DNA from: Prevotella sp. P5-108
Lineage (GTDB): Bacteria > Bacteroidota > Bacteroidia > Bacteroidales > Bacteroidaceae
Direction: 5' to 3'
Assembly (NCBI RefSeq): GCF_002251385.1
Contig: NZ_NPJJ01000034.1
Span: forward strand, 1-36,810
Length of the DNA: 36,810 nucleotides
Shown here: positions 21,888-31,324 of the stretch, one piece after another
Position numbering within the stretch: the stretch's first letter is position 1
Layout: each line of letters begins with the position of its first letter
Notes under the pieces: model-generated
Database searches by the model: none
What the model was told of the DNA's origin: nothing
Seen by the model: only the letters and a program-made list of their open reading frames with translations
Program-made: the position numbers and the translations under genes

Positions 21888-24818
21888 TTAATAACCGAAT
21901 ATCTGCTCGGTGGTCACGCGGTGGATGGGGCCAATCTTCTCGAGGGCTTTCATGTCGAGGCTCTTCTCGTCGCCCAGGATGATGTAGCGGTAGGGCTTCT
22001 TGGCCATGGTGCGCTGCTCAAAGTCGACCACGTCCTTGAGGGTCACGCCGGGCAGCGCCTGGTAGATCTTCTCGTTGAGGTCGTAATCGATACCCTTGAA
22101 GCGGGCTTCGAGATAGGCGTTGATGACACCAAACTTGGTGACTCTGTTGCTTGCCAACTGCTTGGTGAGAGCCTGCTTGGACAGGTTGAACGCCTTGTCG
22201 CTCTGCGGGATGGTGTCGAGTATCTCGTTGAAGGTGCGTATGCAGTCCATCATCTTGTCGTTCTGCGAGATGATATAGGTAATTCCGTACTCTGGATGCC
22301 CGGGCTTTGGCGAGTTGTTGTAGAACGCGCTGGCGCTGTATGCCAGTCCGCGTGCCTCGCGCAGCTCCTGGAAGACTACGGTGTTCATGCCTCCGCCGAA
22401 GTACTCGTTGAAGAGGGAGCTCACCGCTGCTTCGTCGGGGTTCCACGACTTGTTCTCATTGTGATACATTACGAGATAGATGTTCTTGGCGTCGTAGGGC
22501 GCAATCCACACCTCGTTCTGTGGAGTGGTCTGCTCCATGTAGTCGCGGTTCTTGAGCGGCTCAGCCATCTTCTTGGGAGTGGCGTGCTGCTTGTCGATGA
22601 TGGCTGTAAGGTCCTTGACGCTGCGTGGGCCATAGTAGAGTATCTCGTGCTTGTATCCGGGCAGAGCCTTGATGAGGTCGATCAGGGTCTGTGGGTCGGT
22701 GGCGCGCATCTGGTCAATGCTCATCCGGTTGAGCTGGCTGTTGTACTCGCCATACTGAGCCAGGGCGCGCAGGGCGCTGAAGTTGGCGCGCTGGTTCTTC
22801 TTGCTGTCTTCGTGGTCTTTGACATAGAGACCTACCACGTCGTCATAGGCCTGCTTGTCGGCCTTGGCGTTGTGCATCATGTCCTCGGCTATGGCGAGCG
22901 CCTTGGGCAGGTTCTCGTCCAGGCCGCTGATGATGAGGCTCAGGTTGTATGTACCCACGCTGAAGCGGGTCTGGCATCCCAGCTGGTACAGCTCCTTGTT
23001 GATGTCGGCCAGCGTCTTGCTCTTGGTACCGATGTAGCTGAGGTAGTCTGTGGCAATGGGGTAGCGGTTGTCGGCCGATGAGCCAAACTCCCAGCGCATT
23101 ACCATGGTGCTGAGTCCGTTCTCGGTGTTGTGCTTGTAGATGATGGGCAGTCCCTTCTTGGTCTTGGCGAAGGTGAGGTCGCGCTTGAAGTCTACAAACT
23201 GGGGCTGGATGGGCTCCACTTTAGCGTTCTTGATGTCGGTGAGGAACTGGCTCTGATACTCTCGGTTGCTGGGGATGGCGGTGATGGCTGGCTTGTCTAT
23301 CTTCTTCTGCGTAGAGTCTACACCCTGACGCTTGTAGACGGTCACTACGCTCTCGGGCGAGAAGTAGCGGTTGGCAAAAGCCACAATCTGGTCTTTGGTA
23401 ATGCGCGACACGCGGTCGAGGCTGGTCACCACATCTTCCCACTTCTGGTCGTTGATGAAGGCGTTTACAAACATGTCGGCGCGCGAGTCGTTGCTCTCCA
23501 GGGCGCGATACTGCTGCACCTTGTAGTTGTTGATGACCGAAGCGAGCAGATTGTCGTCAAACTCTCCCTTCTTCAGTCGCTCCACCTGGTTGAGCAGCAG
23601 GGCTCGGGTGTCTTCGAGCTTCTGTCCCTTTACGGGGATGGCGATGAGGTTGAAGCTGCCGTAGTCGTGCAGACCCTGGTAGCCGGCATAGGCACCCATG
23701 ATCTTCATGGGCTGTACCAGGTTGAGGTCTATCAGACCCGCCTTGCCATTGTAGAGCAGTCGGCCCATGAGCTCGAGCGTGTCGGCAGCGGCACTGTTGG
23801 CCTGGGGCATACGCCATGCCATAGCCACCATCTCGGCCTCCTGGCCAATGACGCTACTGTCGCGTGGGGCGGTGATGGGCTTCTCTGGCGCGTACTCTGG
23901 ACGGCTGAGGTTGGTGTTGGGCTTCCAGTCGCCGAAGTACTGGTCGATGGTGGCGATGACCTTGTCGGGGTCCATGTCGCCCGCCATGCAGATAGCCACA
24001 TTGTTGGGAGCGTAGTAGCGGCTGAAGTAGTTCTTGATGTTGACTATCGAGGGGTTCTTCAGGTGCTCCTGTGTGCCGATGGTGGTCTGCGTGCCGTAGG
24101 GATGGGTGGGGTAGAGCAGCTTGTTGAGTGCTCCCCACATCTTGCGGTTGTCCTGCGCGAGTCCTATGTTGAACTCCTCGTAGACAGCCTCGAGCTCGGT
24201 GTGGAAACCGCGTATCACCATGTGCTTGAAGCGGTCGCTCTGGATTTTGGCCCAGTTGACCACCTCGTTGGAGGGAATGTCCTCGACATAGCAGGTCACG
24301 TCGTTGCTGGTGTAGGCATTGGTGCCCTCGGCTCCGATAGACGACATGAGCTTGTCGTACTCGTTGGGGATGTTGTAGCGGGCTGCCAACTGCGATACCG
24401 AGTCTATCTCGTGATAGGCCTTGCGTCGCTGCTCGGGGTCGGTCATCTTGCGGTAGCTCTCGTAGCGCTGCTCTATCTCGTCGAGGTAGGGCTTCTCCTT
24501 GGCGTAGTCGGTGGTGCCAAACTGATAGGTTCCCTTAAACATAAGGTGCTCCAGATAGTGAGCCAGACCGGTGGTCTCGGCTGGGTCGTTGCGCGAGCCG
24601 GTGCGCACGGCGATGTAGGTCTGGATGCGTGGCTTCTCCTTGTTTACACTCAGATACACTTTCAGACCATTGTCAAGCGTGTAGATGCGACTCTGCATGG
24701 GGTCGCCCTTAACGGTCTGGTACTTGTAGTCCTTGGCGATGGCTTGCAGTGCCGAGCCCAGCAGGACCAAACCTAAAGCCAGGCCGCGGCCCAGCATACT
24801 CATAAAGGTTCTGTTCAT
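21888..24818 (-). CDS. M16-family zinc metallopeptidase (two-domain, periplasmic)
   Basis: A 976-residue protein with a signal peptide (LALGLVLLGSALQAIA). The inverted zinc motif HYLEH is at 87-91 in GLAHYLEHLMFKG; the distal Glu ligand lies in TELEAVYEEFN (about 208-215), separated by a family-typical helical insertion (about 105-150). The second, non-catalytic M16 domain (about 530-976) contains PYDAKNIYLVMYH and FNEYFGGGMNTVVFQELREARGLAY, the Arg-Tyr pair that closes over substrate in pitrilysin-type enzymes. The two halves form a clamshell that degrades peptides. Transcribed alone; ends in a clear terminator. Confidence 0.95.
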   Translation of the reverse strand: MNRTFMSMLGRGLALGLVLLGSALQAIAKDYKYQTVKGDPMQSRIYTLDNGLKVYLSVNKEKPRIQTYIAVRTGSRNDPAETTGLAHYLEHLMFKGTYQFGTTDYAKEKPYLDEIEQRYESYRKMTDPEQRRKAYHEIDSVSQLAARYNIPNEYDKLMSSIGAEGTNAYTSNDVTCYVEDIPSNEVVNWAKIQSDRFKHMVIRGFHTELEAVYEEFNIGLAQDNRKMWGALNKLLYPTHPYGTQTTIGTQEHLKNPSIVNIKNYFSRYYAPNNVAICMAGDMDPDKVIATIDQYFGDWKPNTNLSRPEYAPEKPITAPRDSSVIGQEAEMVAMAWRMPQANSAAADTLELMGRLLYNGKAGLIDLNLVQPMKIMGAYAGYQGLHDYGSFNLIAIPVKGQKLEDTRALLLNQVERLKKGEFDDNLLASVINNYKVQQYRALESNDSRADMFVNAFINDQKWEDVVTSLDRVSRITKDQIVAFANRYFSPESVVTVYKRQGVDSTQKKIDKPAITAIPSNREYQSQFLTDIKNAKVEPIQPQFVDFKRDLTFAKTKKGLPIIYKHNTENGLSTMVMRWEFGSSADNRYPIATDYLSYIGTKSKTLADINKELYQLGCQTRFSVGTYNLSLIISGLDENLPKALAIAEDMMHNAKADKQAYDDVVGLYVKDHEDSKKNQRANFSALRALAQYGEYNSQLNRMSIDQMRATDPQTLIDLIKALPGYKHEILYYGPRSVKDLTAIIDKQHATPKKMAEPLKNRDYMEQTTPQNEVWIAPYDAKNIYLVMYHNENKSWNPDEAAVSSLFNEYFGGGMNTVVFQELREARGLAYSASAFYNNSPKPGHPEYGITYIISQNDKMMDCIRTFNEILDTIPQSDKAFNLSKQALTKQLASNRVTKFGVINAYLEARFKGIDYDLNEKIYQALPGVTLKDVVDFEQRTMAKKPYRYIILGDEKSLDMKALEKIGPIHRVTTEQIFGY

Positions 24819-24913
24819 ATTGATATTTGATGATAATATTGTTACCTATTATTATAATAGACGCATGAACGGCTGGAATTGTGACGATTTTAACATACTT
24901 TTTGACAGTGGCG

Positions 24914-26761
24914 TCAGTTCTCGTAGTCTATCTCGTGGTCGAGCAGATTGATGAAGTCGTCGAAGACCTCGCGCTCCACGTCGCCCATATTGAACTCCTT
25001 CTCGGCGTCCTTGCGTATCTCGCTTATCCACATACGGCGCGCCTCTACATAGTCGGTATGTATGCGGTCTATGTCGGCTTGGGTGATGTGGTCTATGTGG
25101 TAATAATCGAGTATAAGTCTGTAAGTCCACGCCCACTGATAGTCGCGGTAACGGCCGTCGATGGCCACAAACTCGTCGATGATGCTCTGCACGTCGTCGA
25201 GGGTGCCGTCCTTAATCTGCTCGATAAGCCGCTGTTCCTCGCTCTCGGGCAGCAAGAGTCCGGAGAGGTCGCTCCAGGCACCTTCACCTATGGTCGATGC
25301 GGGCGGCTCTACGGCTCCGTAGCGCTTGAGCACACGCTTGACCACGGCACCCATATAGATGCGCAGCGCCATGTCGTAGTGGCTGATGCCCATGCGTAGC
25401 GAGGCGGCGTTGATGACATACATGTGGTAGTTGTAGGTCGACACGTTGTCGCCCGATGCCTCGCGCAGCCGCTCCAGGATGGCTTTGCCCTGTATGACCT
25501 CGTTGACGGAGAAGGGCGAGAGCCAGTCGAAGTTGACGATGCTGCGGTGCTTGCTCAGCGGACGTATGTCGCGCTTGGGCCACTTGCGTATGTCGCGATA
25601 CAGACCTACCGTGGTGAGGTTGCGTCCGGGCGAGAGATACATCGTGTCGCCATAGGCAATGAGGTAGGAGAACGGTATGCAACGCGTATCGGGATGATAC
25701 ATCAGTTTGCCGAAGCACACGGAGAACGTGCCTATCTTGGCGGGCATCAGGATATAGGCTCCGCTGGCTGTCTTGGCACCTCGCTCGAGTATGCCGTAAT
25801 GCATGGGGCCCATCTTGTAGGCATGGTTGGAGAAGTTGGTGGCAGAACCAGCGTTATAGAAAGAGAACTGTCCGCCGATGAGCAACGAACTCTTGTGGTG
25901 TGAGGCGGTAAAGGGTCCGCAGAAGGCGGCGCAGGCTTCACCGTTGCTCATATATGAATTGGCGAAGAAGATGCTCTGCGAGGCGGTAAATCCGTTGCTT
26001 ATCTTGCAGGCTTCGCCCACAAAGCAGTCTTGCATCTTGACCGAGTTGATGACCGACGAGCCGTCGGAGATGATGGAGTTTTCACAGATGACACCTGTGC
26101 CGATATAGACGGGCTGTCCTACGCTCTGCAGGGTGCAGTCGCTGAGTCGCGAGGCACCGCTTATCTCGCAGTCGGGCCCTATCACCGAGTTGATGATTTC
26201 CTTGGTGTTGACGATCTTGACTCTCTCGCCGATGGTGCCGCGGTCGGGCATGGTGCAGTTGATTTCCTCGCGTATGAGCCGATAGATGGTGTCGCGCAGG
26301 TGATGGTCGCTGTGGTGCTTGACCATGAAGGCGGCAAACTGGCTGTTCAGGAGTCCGAACATCATGATGTTGCCTTCGCCCACCTCGTTGAGCACCGACA
26401 CCACGTTGCCCTGGCCGAAGGTGGCGCCCTCGATGGTCTCCATCACACAGACGTTGGAGATGTAGCAGTTGGCTCCGATGGTGTAGTTGTTGATGTAGTT
26501 GCCTATGTTCTCTATCAGACAGTTGTCGCCGATAGTCACATTGCGCAGGGTGGCATTGCGTATGCCCGAGTGCTTGCTGAAGCCGGGGCTCACCTCAATG
26601 GTACGCTCGAAGACGCCAAGGCTGACGTCGCCGTAGAACATCACGTTGTGCAGATAGTCGGGCGTGAAATCTTCGCTCACGCTCACGGCAGTCCAGTCTT
26701 CAGCCTGGCAGCCGTTGAGTTCCAGGATATTAATCTCCTGTTCGCTTAATAGTCGCTGCAT
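24914..26761 (-). CDS. DUF4954 left-handed beta-helix protein
   Basis: A 615-residue protein typical of Bacteroidetes DUF4954. The first ~350 residues are hexapeptide-repeat-like (NATLRNVTIGDNCLIENIG, SVIGPDCEISGASRLSDC, NSIISDGSSVINSVKMQDC), predicting a left-handed parallel beta-helix as in acyl- and nucleotidyl-transferases. The rest is mostly helical and ends in an acidic stretch (HDEIDYEN-like tail, LLDHEIDYEN). No signal peptide. The enzymatic role is unknown; a sugar-nucleotide or acyltransferase function is only a fold-based guess. It lies 24 nt after hflX, so is probably co-transcribed. Confidence 0.9.
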   Translation of the reverse strand: MQRLLSEQEINILELNGCQAEDWTAVSVSEDFTPDYLHNVMFYGDVSLGVFERTIEVSPGFSKHSGIRNATLRNVTIGDNCLIENIGNYINNYTIGANCYISNVCVMETIEGATFGQGNVVSVLNEVGEGNIMMFGLLNSQFAAFMVKHHSDHHLRDTIYRLIREEINCTMPDRGTIGERVKIVNTKEIINSVIGPDCEISGASRLSDCTLQSVGQPVYIGTGVICENSIISDGSSVINSVKMQDCFVGEACKISNGFTASQSIFFANSYMSNGEACAAFCGPFTASHHKSSLLIGGQFSFYNAGSATNFSNHAYKMGPMHYGILERGAKTASGAYILMPAKIGTFSVCFGKLMYHPDTRCIPFSYLIAYGDTMYLSPGRNLTTVGLYRDIRKWPKRDIRPLSKHRSIVNFDWLSPFSVNEVIQGKAILERLREASGDNVSTYNYHMYVINAASLRMGISHYDMALRIYMGAVVKRVLKRYGAVEPPASTIGEGAWSDLSGLLLPESEEQRLIEQIKDGTLDDVQSIIDEFVAIDGRYRDYQWAWTYRLILDYYHIDHITQADIDRIHTDYVEARRMWISEIRKDAEKEFNMGDVEREVFDDFINLLDHEIDYEN

Positions 26762-26785
26762 AGTTCATGGATAAAAAAGTTATAC

Positions 26786-28033
26786 TTATTCTTCAGATGG
26801 ATATAAAAAGTCGTTGTAGGGATATTTCTGAACATGGAGCTCGCGGATTTTGCGATAAAGCACATCGCGGAAGTGGTCTATGTTCTCTCGCTCACGGGCA
26901 GAGATGAAGATACAGTTGTCGCTCATTTTGGCCATCCACGTACGGCGCAGCTCGTCGAGCGTAATGTTTTCGCGGGTCATCGGGGTGAGGTCGTCTGCCT
27001 CTTTCTCGACCCAGTGGTATTTGTCTATCTTGTTGAAGACAAGCACCATGGGCTTGTCGGCGGAGTCGAGGTCCTTGAGGGTCTGGTTGACCACCTCTAT
27101 CTGCTCCTCGAAGTCGGGGTGGGAGATGTCTACCACGTGGACCAGCAGGTCGGCTTCGCGCACCTCGTCGAGGGTCGACTTGAAGGAGTCTACCAGGTCG
27201 GTGGGCAGCTTGCGGATAAATCCTACGGTATCGGCGAGCAGGAAGGGGAGATTGTCTATCACCACCTTGCGCACCGTAGTGTCGAGGGTGGCAAAGAGCT
27301 TGTTCTCGGCAAACACCTCGCTCTTGGCCAGGAGGTTCATGATGGTCGACTTGCCCACGTTGGTATAGCCCACGAGCGCCACGCGCACCATGCGGCCGCG
27401 GTTCTTGCGCTGTGTAGTCTTCTGCTTGTCTATTTCCAGCAGTCTCTGCTTGAGCAGCGTGATGCGCTGCAGGATGATACGGCGGTCCATCTCGAGCTGG
27501 GTCTCACCAGGGCCGCGCAGTCCCACGCTTCCCTTGCCACCGCCCGAACCAGAGCCACCACCCTGACGCTCAAGGTGAGTCCAGAGGCGCTGCAGACGAG
27601 GCAGCATGTAACGATACTGCGCCAGTTCGACCTGAGTCTTGGCGTTGGCGGTCTGTGCGCGCATGGCAAAGATATCGAGGATGAGGCTCGTGCGGTCCAG
27701 GATCTTCACCTTGAGCTCATTCTCGATGTTGCGCATCTGCTTGGCAGACAGCTCGTCGTCGAAGATAACCATACCGATTTCCCGGTCGTTGTCTTCTTCG
27801 TCTTCTATATACTGCTTGATTTCTTCCAGTTTACCCTTGCCCACGTAGGTCACCGTATTGGGGCCGTTCACTTTCTGGGTAAACCGCTTTACGGTCACCG
27901 CTCCAGCCGTATCGGCCAGAAACTCCAATTCGTCTAAGTATTCTGTCGTCTTCTCTTCGTCCTGGTCTTTGGTGATGAGTCCCACCAGTATAGCAGTCTC
28001 TGCTTTTACCTCTGAAATTACAAATTCTTTCAT
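26786..28033 (-). CDS. hflX: Ribosome-associated GTPase HflX
   Basis: A 415-residue GTPase. The HflX N-terminal domain includes TYVGKGKLEEIK (about 62-73) and the Gly-rich loop GGGSGSGGGKGSVGLRGPGETQLE (158-181, given by position). The G domain has G1 GYTNVGKST (222-230), G3 DTVGF (268-272), G4 NKID (334-337) and a G5-like FISARE. HflX splits stalled 70S ribosomes under stress in E. coli. Strong promoter at 28055-28085 and a short leader (~18 nt). First gene of a two-gene operon with the DUF4954 protein, a linkage that could indicate shared stress expression. Confidence 0.97.
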   Translation of the reverse strand: MKEFVISEVKAETAILVGLITKDQDEEKTTEYLDELEFLADTAGAVTVKRFTQKVNGPNTVTYVGKGKLEEIKQYIEDEEDNDREIGMVIFDDELSAKQMRNIENELKVKILDRTSLILDIFAMRAQTANAKTQVELAQYRYMLPRLQRLWTHLERQGGGSGSGGGKGSVGLRGPGETQLEMDRRIILQRITLLKQRLLEIDKQKTTQRKNRGRMVRVALVGYTNVGKSTIMNLLAKSEVFAENKLFATLDTTVRKVVIDNLPFLLADTVGFIRKLPTDLVDSFKSTLDEVREADLLVHVVDISHPDFEEQIEVVNQTLKDLDSADKPMVLVFNKIDKYHWVEKEADDLTPMTRENITLDELRRTWMAKMSDNCIFISARERENIDHFRDVLYRKIRELHVQKYPYNDFLYPSEE

Positions 28034-28054
28034 CTATAATATATAATATGTGGA

Positions 28055-28085
28055 CAAAGGTAGTGAAAACCGAAAACAATACAAA
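28055..28085 (-). promoter_or_regulatory. hflX promoter
   Basis: On the minus strand TTTG (28085-28082), a 19-nt spacer and TACCTTTG (28062-28055): a full match to the Bacteroidetes consensus. Confidence 0.88.
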
Positions 28086-28130
28086 GAGAATTGTCCCTTT
28101 TTTTACCATCGGGACCTATTCTGCCAGTGA

Positions 28131-28185
28131 TAAAGACGGTATAACCCTTGCCGCGGATGAAAGATATGTGCGGCAAGGGTTATAC
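28131..28185 (-). terminator. Terminator of the sialate O-acetylesterase gene
   Basis: A 16-bp perfect stem (28139-28154 with 28170-28185) with a 15-nt loop; followed on the minus strand by CCGTCTTTATC. It lies 13 nt past the stop. Confidence 0.85.
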
Positions 28186-28197
28186 GGTCGTGGTAGT

Positions 28198-30165
28198 TTA
28201 TGGCTTGGCGGGCTCTGCCTTGACCTTGGCAGGCTCCACCTTGATTTGGAATGGGGTGGTGGGCAGCCCGGCTGAGTTGTAGAGGTTGGCGTCGTCGGGG
28301 TTGTCGCCCCAGGCATATCTTACCATCATCGGCACGACGCCCTTGGGGGTGGTTAGCCTTACCTGGTTGGGCGCCACCACTTCGCCCTTGGCCCAGCGGT
28401 AGACGCCATCGGCACCTGCCACGGCGAAACCGCAAGCATAGCCGTAGCGGTCGTGACAGACGAGCGTCTCGGCTTCGTTGCGGAGGGTGAGCAGTATGTT
28501 GCCGTCGGCAGTACGCTCGGCTCTTACGGGCTGGGGACTGTCGCAATAGACATCGTGCATGCCATACTCATGGTTGAGAGCCATGAGCGACAGACGGTTG
28601 GCCACTGTCTGCTTGTCCTTGGGATGCACGTCGTCGGCCTCGCCCACATCGATGATTACCGCCTGACCCGTATGAGGCAGGCTGAGCGTGGCGTTCTGCG
28701 CATCGCGCAACGTGGCCCAGCTGCTCTCCGCCGGAGTGTCGACTGGCTTCATGAAATTGGCCAGCTGAACCCAATAGAACGGCATCTCGGGCCGCTTCCA
28801 CTGCTCTCTCCAGTCGCTTATCATGGCAGGGAAGAGGCGGTAGTACTCCTGGGCACGGTTGGCATTGTTCTCGCCCTGATACCAGATGACGCCCTTGATG
28901 CCATAACGGCAGATGGGGGCAACCATAGCGTTGTAGAGACGCGAGGGATACTTGTTGGGATTGTCGGGCACGAAGCCTTCGAGGTCTTTGACGGCAGAGA
29001 TGCGGTATTTCCACGGATGCTTGAGGATGGGTATGCGCTGGCTGCCCACGCGGATGAAGTAGAGATAGCGCGGGCCGTAGCAACCGCCGCCACCGTGGTC
29101 GTCGATGATTTTCACGGTCAGCTCGTTCTTGCCTGCCTTGAGCACGCCGGCAGGTATGGTGTAGGTGCGCTTGACGGTAAATCCCTTGGTTTCGCCTATG
29201 CGCTGGCCGTTGACCCAGGTCACGTCGTCATCGTCTATCATGCCCATGTAGAGGGTGGCCTCCTTGCCGGTCAACTCTTCGGGCACATCAAACTGGGTGG
29301 TGGTCCATACCACGCCGTCCATCTTGGCGAGCGTGTCGATGGTCCACAGTCCCGGTACTTCAAGTCTCTGCCAGTCGCTCTTGTCAAAGTCGGTGCGATA
29401 CCAGCCATCGCGCTCGCCACACTCTTCCCTTACGGCCTTGTCAAACTTGGCTTTGAGCACCTGCCAACGCTTGGCCTGGGCGTCGAGGTCGGCGGTGCGC
29501 ATCTCTTCTACCAGCGGGTTGTATTTGGGGAACGACTCTATCGCCTTGGGACTCATCCAGGTCTCAATGTCGGTGCCTCCCCACGAGGTGTTGATGATGC
29601 CCACGGCGCAGTTGAGCCGCTTGGCGAGTTCGCGGGCAAAGAGGTAGCCCACGGCGGTGAAGTCGCCCACCGTCTCGGGGGTAGATACCGTCCAGCTGCC
29701 CACGACATCGACTTGGGGAGTCTTTGCCATCGTGCGTTCCACCGTGAACACTCTGATGCCGCTGTTGTGGGCAGAGAGCGCAGCCTCCTCGGCGTTGTCG
29801 GCGCTGCACAGTCGGAACTCCATGTTGGACTGGCCGCTCGCCACCCATACCTCGCCCACAAGGATGTCGCTTACGGTCAGGCTCTCCTTCCCTGTGGTCA
29901 CGGTCATGGTGTAGGGCCCGCCATAGTTCATCGCCGGCAGCACGGCGCGCCATGTGCCGTCTTTCGCCGTGCGCACGGTGGTGCGGTGGTTGTCTATCGT
30001 CACCGTCACCTTCTGACCCTTGTCGGCCCAGCCCCATACGTTTACTGCCTCGCCGGCCTGTATCACCATGTGGTCGGTTATCACTGCCGGCAACTTCAGC
30101 TTTGCCGTTACGCCCGTGACAAGCATCAGGCATAACATTACTAATATTGTCCTTCTTTGTTTCAT
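28198..30165 (-). CDS. Sialate O-acetylesterase (SGNH-type), exported
   Basis: A 655-residue protein from ATG 30165, with a signal peptide (ILVMLCLMLVTGVTA). The SGNH nucleophile block is SGQSNMEF (S113), a glycan-esterase signature. The WYQGEN element and a late GEADDVHPKDK (catalytic Asp and His) complete the triad. A galactose-binding-like insert lies in the middle (DWQRLEVPGLWTIDTL, ATLYMGMIDDDDVTWVNGQRIG), as in Bacteroides sialate esterases. It removes O-acetyl groups from sialic acids so that sialidases can act. The 29-residue longer frame from 30249 overlaps the promoter element and is rejected. The C-terminus ends in a KVEPAKVKAEPAKP repeat, an unusual Pro/Lys tail. Confidence 0.93.
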   Translation of the reverse strand: MKQRRTILVMLCLMLVTGVTAKLKLPAVITDHMVIQAGEAVNVWGWADKGQKVTVTIDNHRTTVRTAKDGTWRAVLPAMNYGGPYTMTVTTGKESLTVSDILVGEVWVASGQSNMEFRLCSADNAEEAALSAHNSGIRVFTVERTMAKTPQVDVVGSWTVSTPETVGDFTAVGYLFARELAKRLNCAVGIINTSWGGTDIETWMSPKAIESFPKYNPLVEEMRTADLDAQAKRWQVLKAKFDKAVREECGERDGWYRTDFDKSDWQRLEVPGLWTIDTLAKMDGVVWTTTQFDVPEELTGKEATLYMGMIDDDDVTWVNGQRIGETKGFTVKRTYTIPAGVLKAGKNELTVKIIDDHGGGGCYGPRYLYFIRVGSQRIPILKHPWKYRISAVKDLEGFVPDNPNKYPSRLYNAMVAPICRYGIKGVIWYQGENNANRAQEYYRLFPAMISDWREQWKRPEMPFYWVQLANFMKPVDTPAESSWATLRDAQNATLSLPHTGQAVIIDVGEADDVHPKDKQTVANRLSLMALNHEYGMHDVYCDSPQPVRAERTADGNILLTLRNEAETLVCHDRYGYACGFAVAGADGVYRWAKGEVVAPNQVRLTTPKGVVPMMVRYAWGDNPDDANLYNSAGLPTTPFQIKVEPAKVKAEPAKP

Positions 30166-30205
30166 GATAATTGTATTGTTTAAGTCAACTGTATTGCGAT
30201 CTTCT

Positions 30206-30214
30206 GCAAAGATA
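30206..30214 (-). promoter_or_regulatory. Sialate esterase promoter -7 element
   Basis: The minus strand reads TATCTTTGC; leader about 37 nt; -33 not evident. Confidence 0.62.
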
Positions 30215-30267
30215 GCCATATAATCTGACATACAGCCCGTTTTTGTCAATTATTGCGGGGTTGAGAT

Positions 30268-30462
30268 ACAAAAAGCCATGGCGGCTGTTGTCGGCTTCGC
30301 CTTTTTGGTGACGGTGGTGACGCCATGCGGAAAACGAGTTTTCCTCCTTGTCGTCGCCACCATCCCCAACGCCATGCATTGCATGGCGACAACAGCTGCC
30401 ACGGTAAAAAAGCGGCCTTTGGCCGTTCAAAAAGTCCGCCGTTGGCGGTAAAAAAACAACTG
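30268..30462. repeat. Dispersed ~196-bp element, copy B
   Basis: Aligns end to end with 16544-16740. The end-proximal arms are kept (CCATGGCGGCTGTTGTCG near the left; CGACAACAGCTGCCACGG near the right), as are the two downstream GC hairpins. Boundaries are sharp: flanking sequences of the two copies differ. Substitutions in the arms are partly uncompensated. Confidence 0.85.
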
Positions 30463-30468
30463 ATTGTA

Positions 30469-30617
30469 AGCCCCTCCCTAACCCTCCCCAAGGGGCGGGA
30501 ATTCATTCTCGCTGTGCTTTAGGGGGTTATGATTGCGCTCCGTTCCTTGAAAAAGATTGGAATATGAACATCATTTGGGCTTTTTTCCTTCCCCGTGGGG
30601 AAGGTTAGGATGGGGCT
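30469..30617. repeat. Fold-back element 1 (GCCCCTCCC type)
   Basis: Arms 30469-30489 and 30597-30617 are complementary at 18 of 21 positions. Each arm also holds a small hairpin (CCCTCCCC/GGGGCGGG; CCTTCCCC/GGGGAAGG). The first 48 nt resemble 36201-36248, so this is a family. Confidence 0.75.
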
Positions 30618-30639
30618 TATGGTGGATGGTACGCACCCT

Positions 30640-30705
30640 TGGCAACTCTGTAGGAGTTGCGATTACATAGCCCAGGGTTGAGGAGCGCAGCGCCTCAACC
30701 CTGGG
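30640..30705. repeat. CAACTCTGTAGGAGTTG repeat with adjoining hairpin
   Basis: GGCAACTCTGTAGGAGTTGC is a 7-bp hairpin itself. It is followed by CCCAGGGTTGAGG/CCTCAACCCTGGG (30671-30683 and 30693-30705, perfect 13-bp stem). The first 43 nt recur at the window end (36769-36810) with one or two differences. Confidence 0.8.
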
Positions 30706-30723
30706 TAAGAAACCCACCCTACT

Positions 30724-30762
30724 TAGCTACTCTGAAAGAGTTGCGATTAGCCGAAGGCGTTA
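30724..30762. repeat. TAGCTACTCTG..GGCGTTA repeat, copy 1
   Basis: 39 nt matching 36344-36382 with a single substitution. Confidence 0.8.
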
Positions 30763-30837
30763 CCACTGCAGGAATAGCAGCTTGTGTTATTCAGTTTATA
30801 TACCGCTACGGATAGGAAATAAGGTTATCATTTTTTT

Positions 30838-30882
30838 GTACCGGCGCAGCCGGACTTTTTTTACCGCCAAAGGCGGCTTTTT
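30838..30882. repeat. Pair of 5-bp triloop hairpins with T-tracts
   Basis: CCGGC-GCA-GCCGG (30841-30853) and CCGCC-AAA-GGCGG (30864-30876) are each followed by a T-run. It is the same design as the hairpin pair closing the ~196-bp elements, but in opposite orientation. It could terminate plus-strand transcripts. The rest of 30883-31254 has no credible gene; 31062-31115 shares words (GCAGGACATAATA, AACACAAAAAGC) with 16513-16552. Confidence 0.6.
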
Positions 30883-31254
30883 GTATTTGCGGCTTTTCAG
30901 CCTGCCGTCGGGCAGGCGCGGATGGGGGTGGCGGGGAATAGCCGAGAGCTCGCTCTCGAGATATTACACGACACACACAGACGCAAAGGGCAAAGCCCTG
31001 AAAAGCCACAAATCTTTTTGTCGCTCCTTATTGCTACATATCCATAGCGTATGAAGGCGATACCTGCCGCAGGACATAATAAAAACCATAAGGTGATGAT
31101 ACGAACACAAAAAGCAAATTGTGCTCTTCTCCCAGCTCTCCGTATAACCGGACTTCCGCCCGTGCCGCCCGCGGTCTGCTCTATGGTCGTGGTAATGCTC
31201 ATGGTGGCAGGGTTAACCAACAAAAAACGCCGCGGGGATGTTTTTTATCCGTTT

Positions 31255-31289
31255 TTTGTCCTTTTTATTATTAATAATGTGTAACTTTG
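31255..31289 (+). promoter_or_regulatory. Promoter of the nagB operon
   Basis: TAACTTTG at 31282-31289 is a clear -7 element. A TTTG at 31255-31258 sits 23 nt upstream, slightly too far. Transcription would start near 31293, 32 nt before the ATG. Confidence 0.68.
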
Positions 31290-31324
31290 TAATTCAAATA
31301 GAATATAACTTAAACATCAGAGCA

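Noticed and set aside
30185..30506. Minus-strand frames over element copy B
   Set aside because: Same reasoning as copy A; they also overlap the promoter and start of the sialate esterase gene.
30469..30800. CRISPR array
   Set aside because: Repeats are palindromic, of mixed types and irregular spacing; no uniform direct repeat with unique spacers, and no cas genes.
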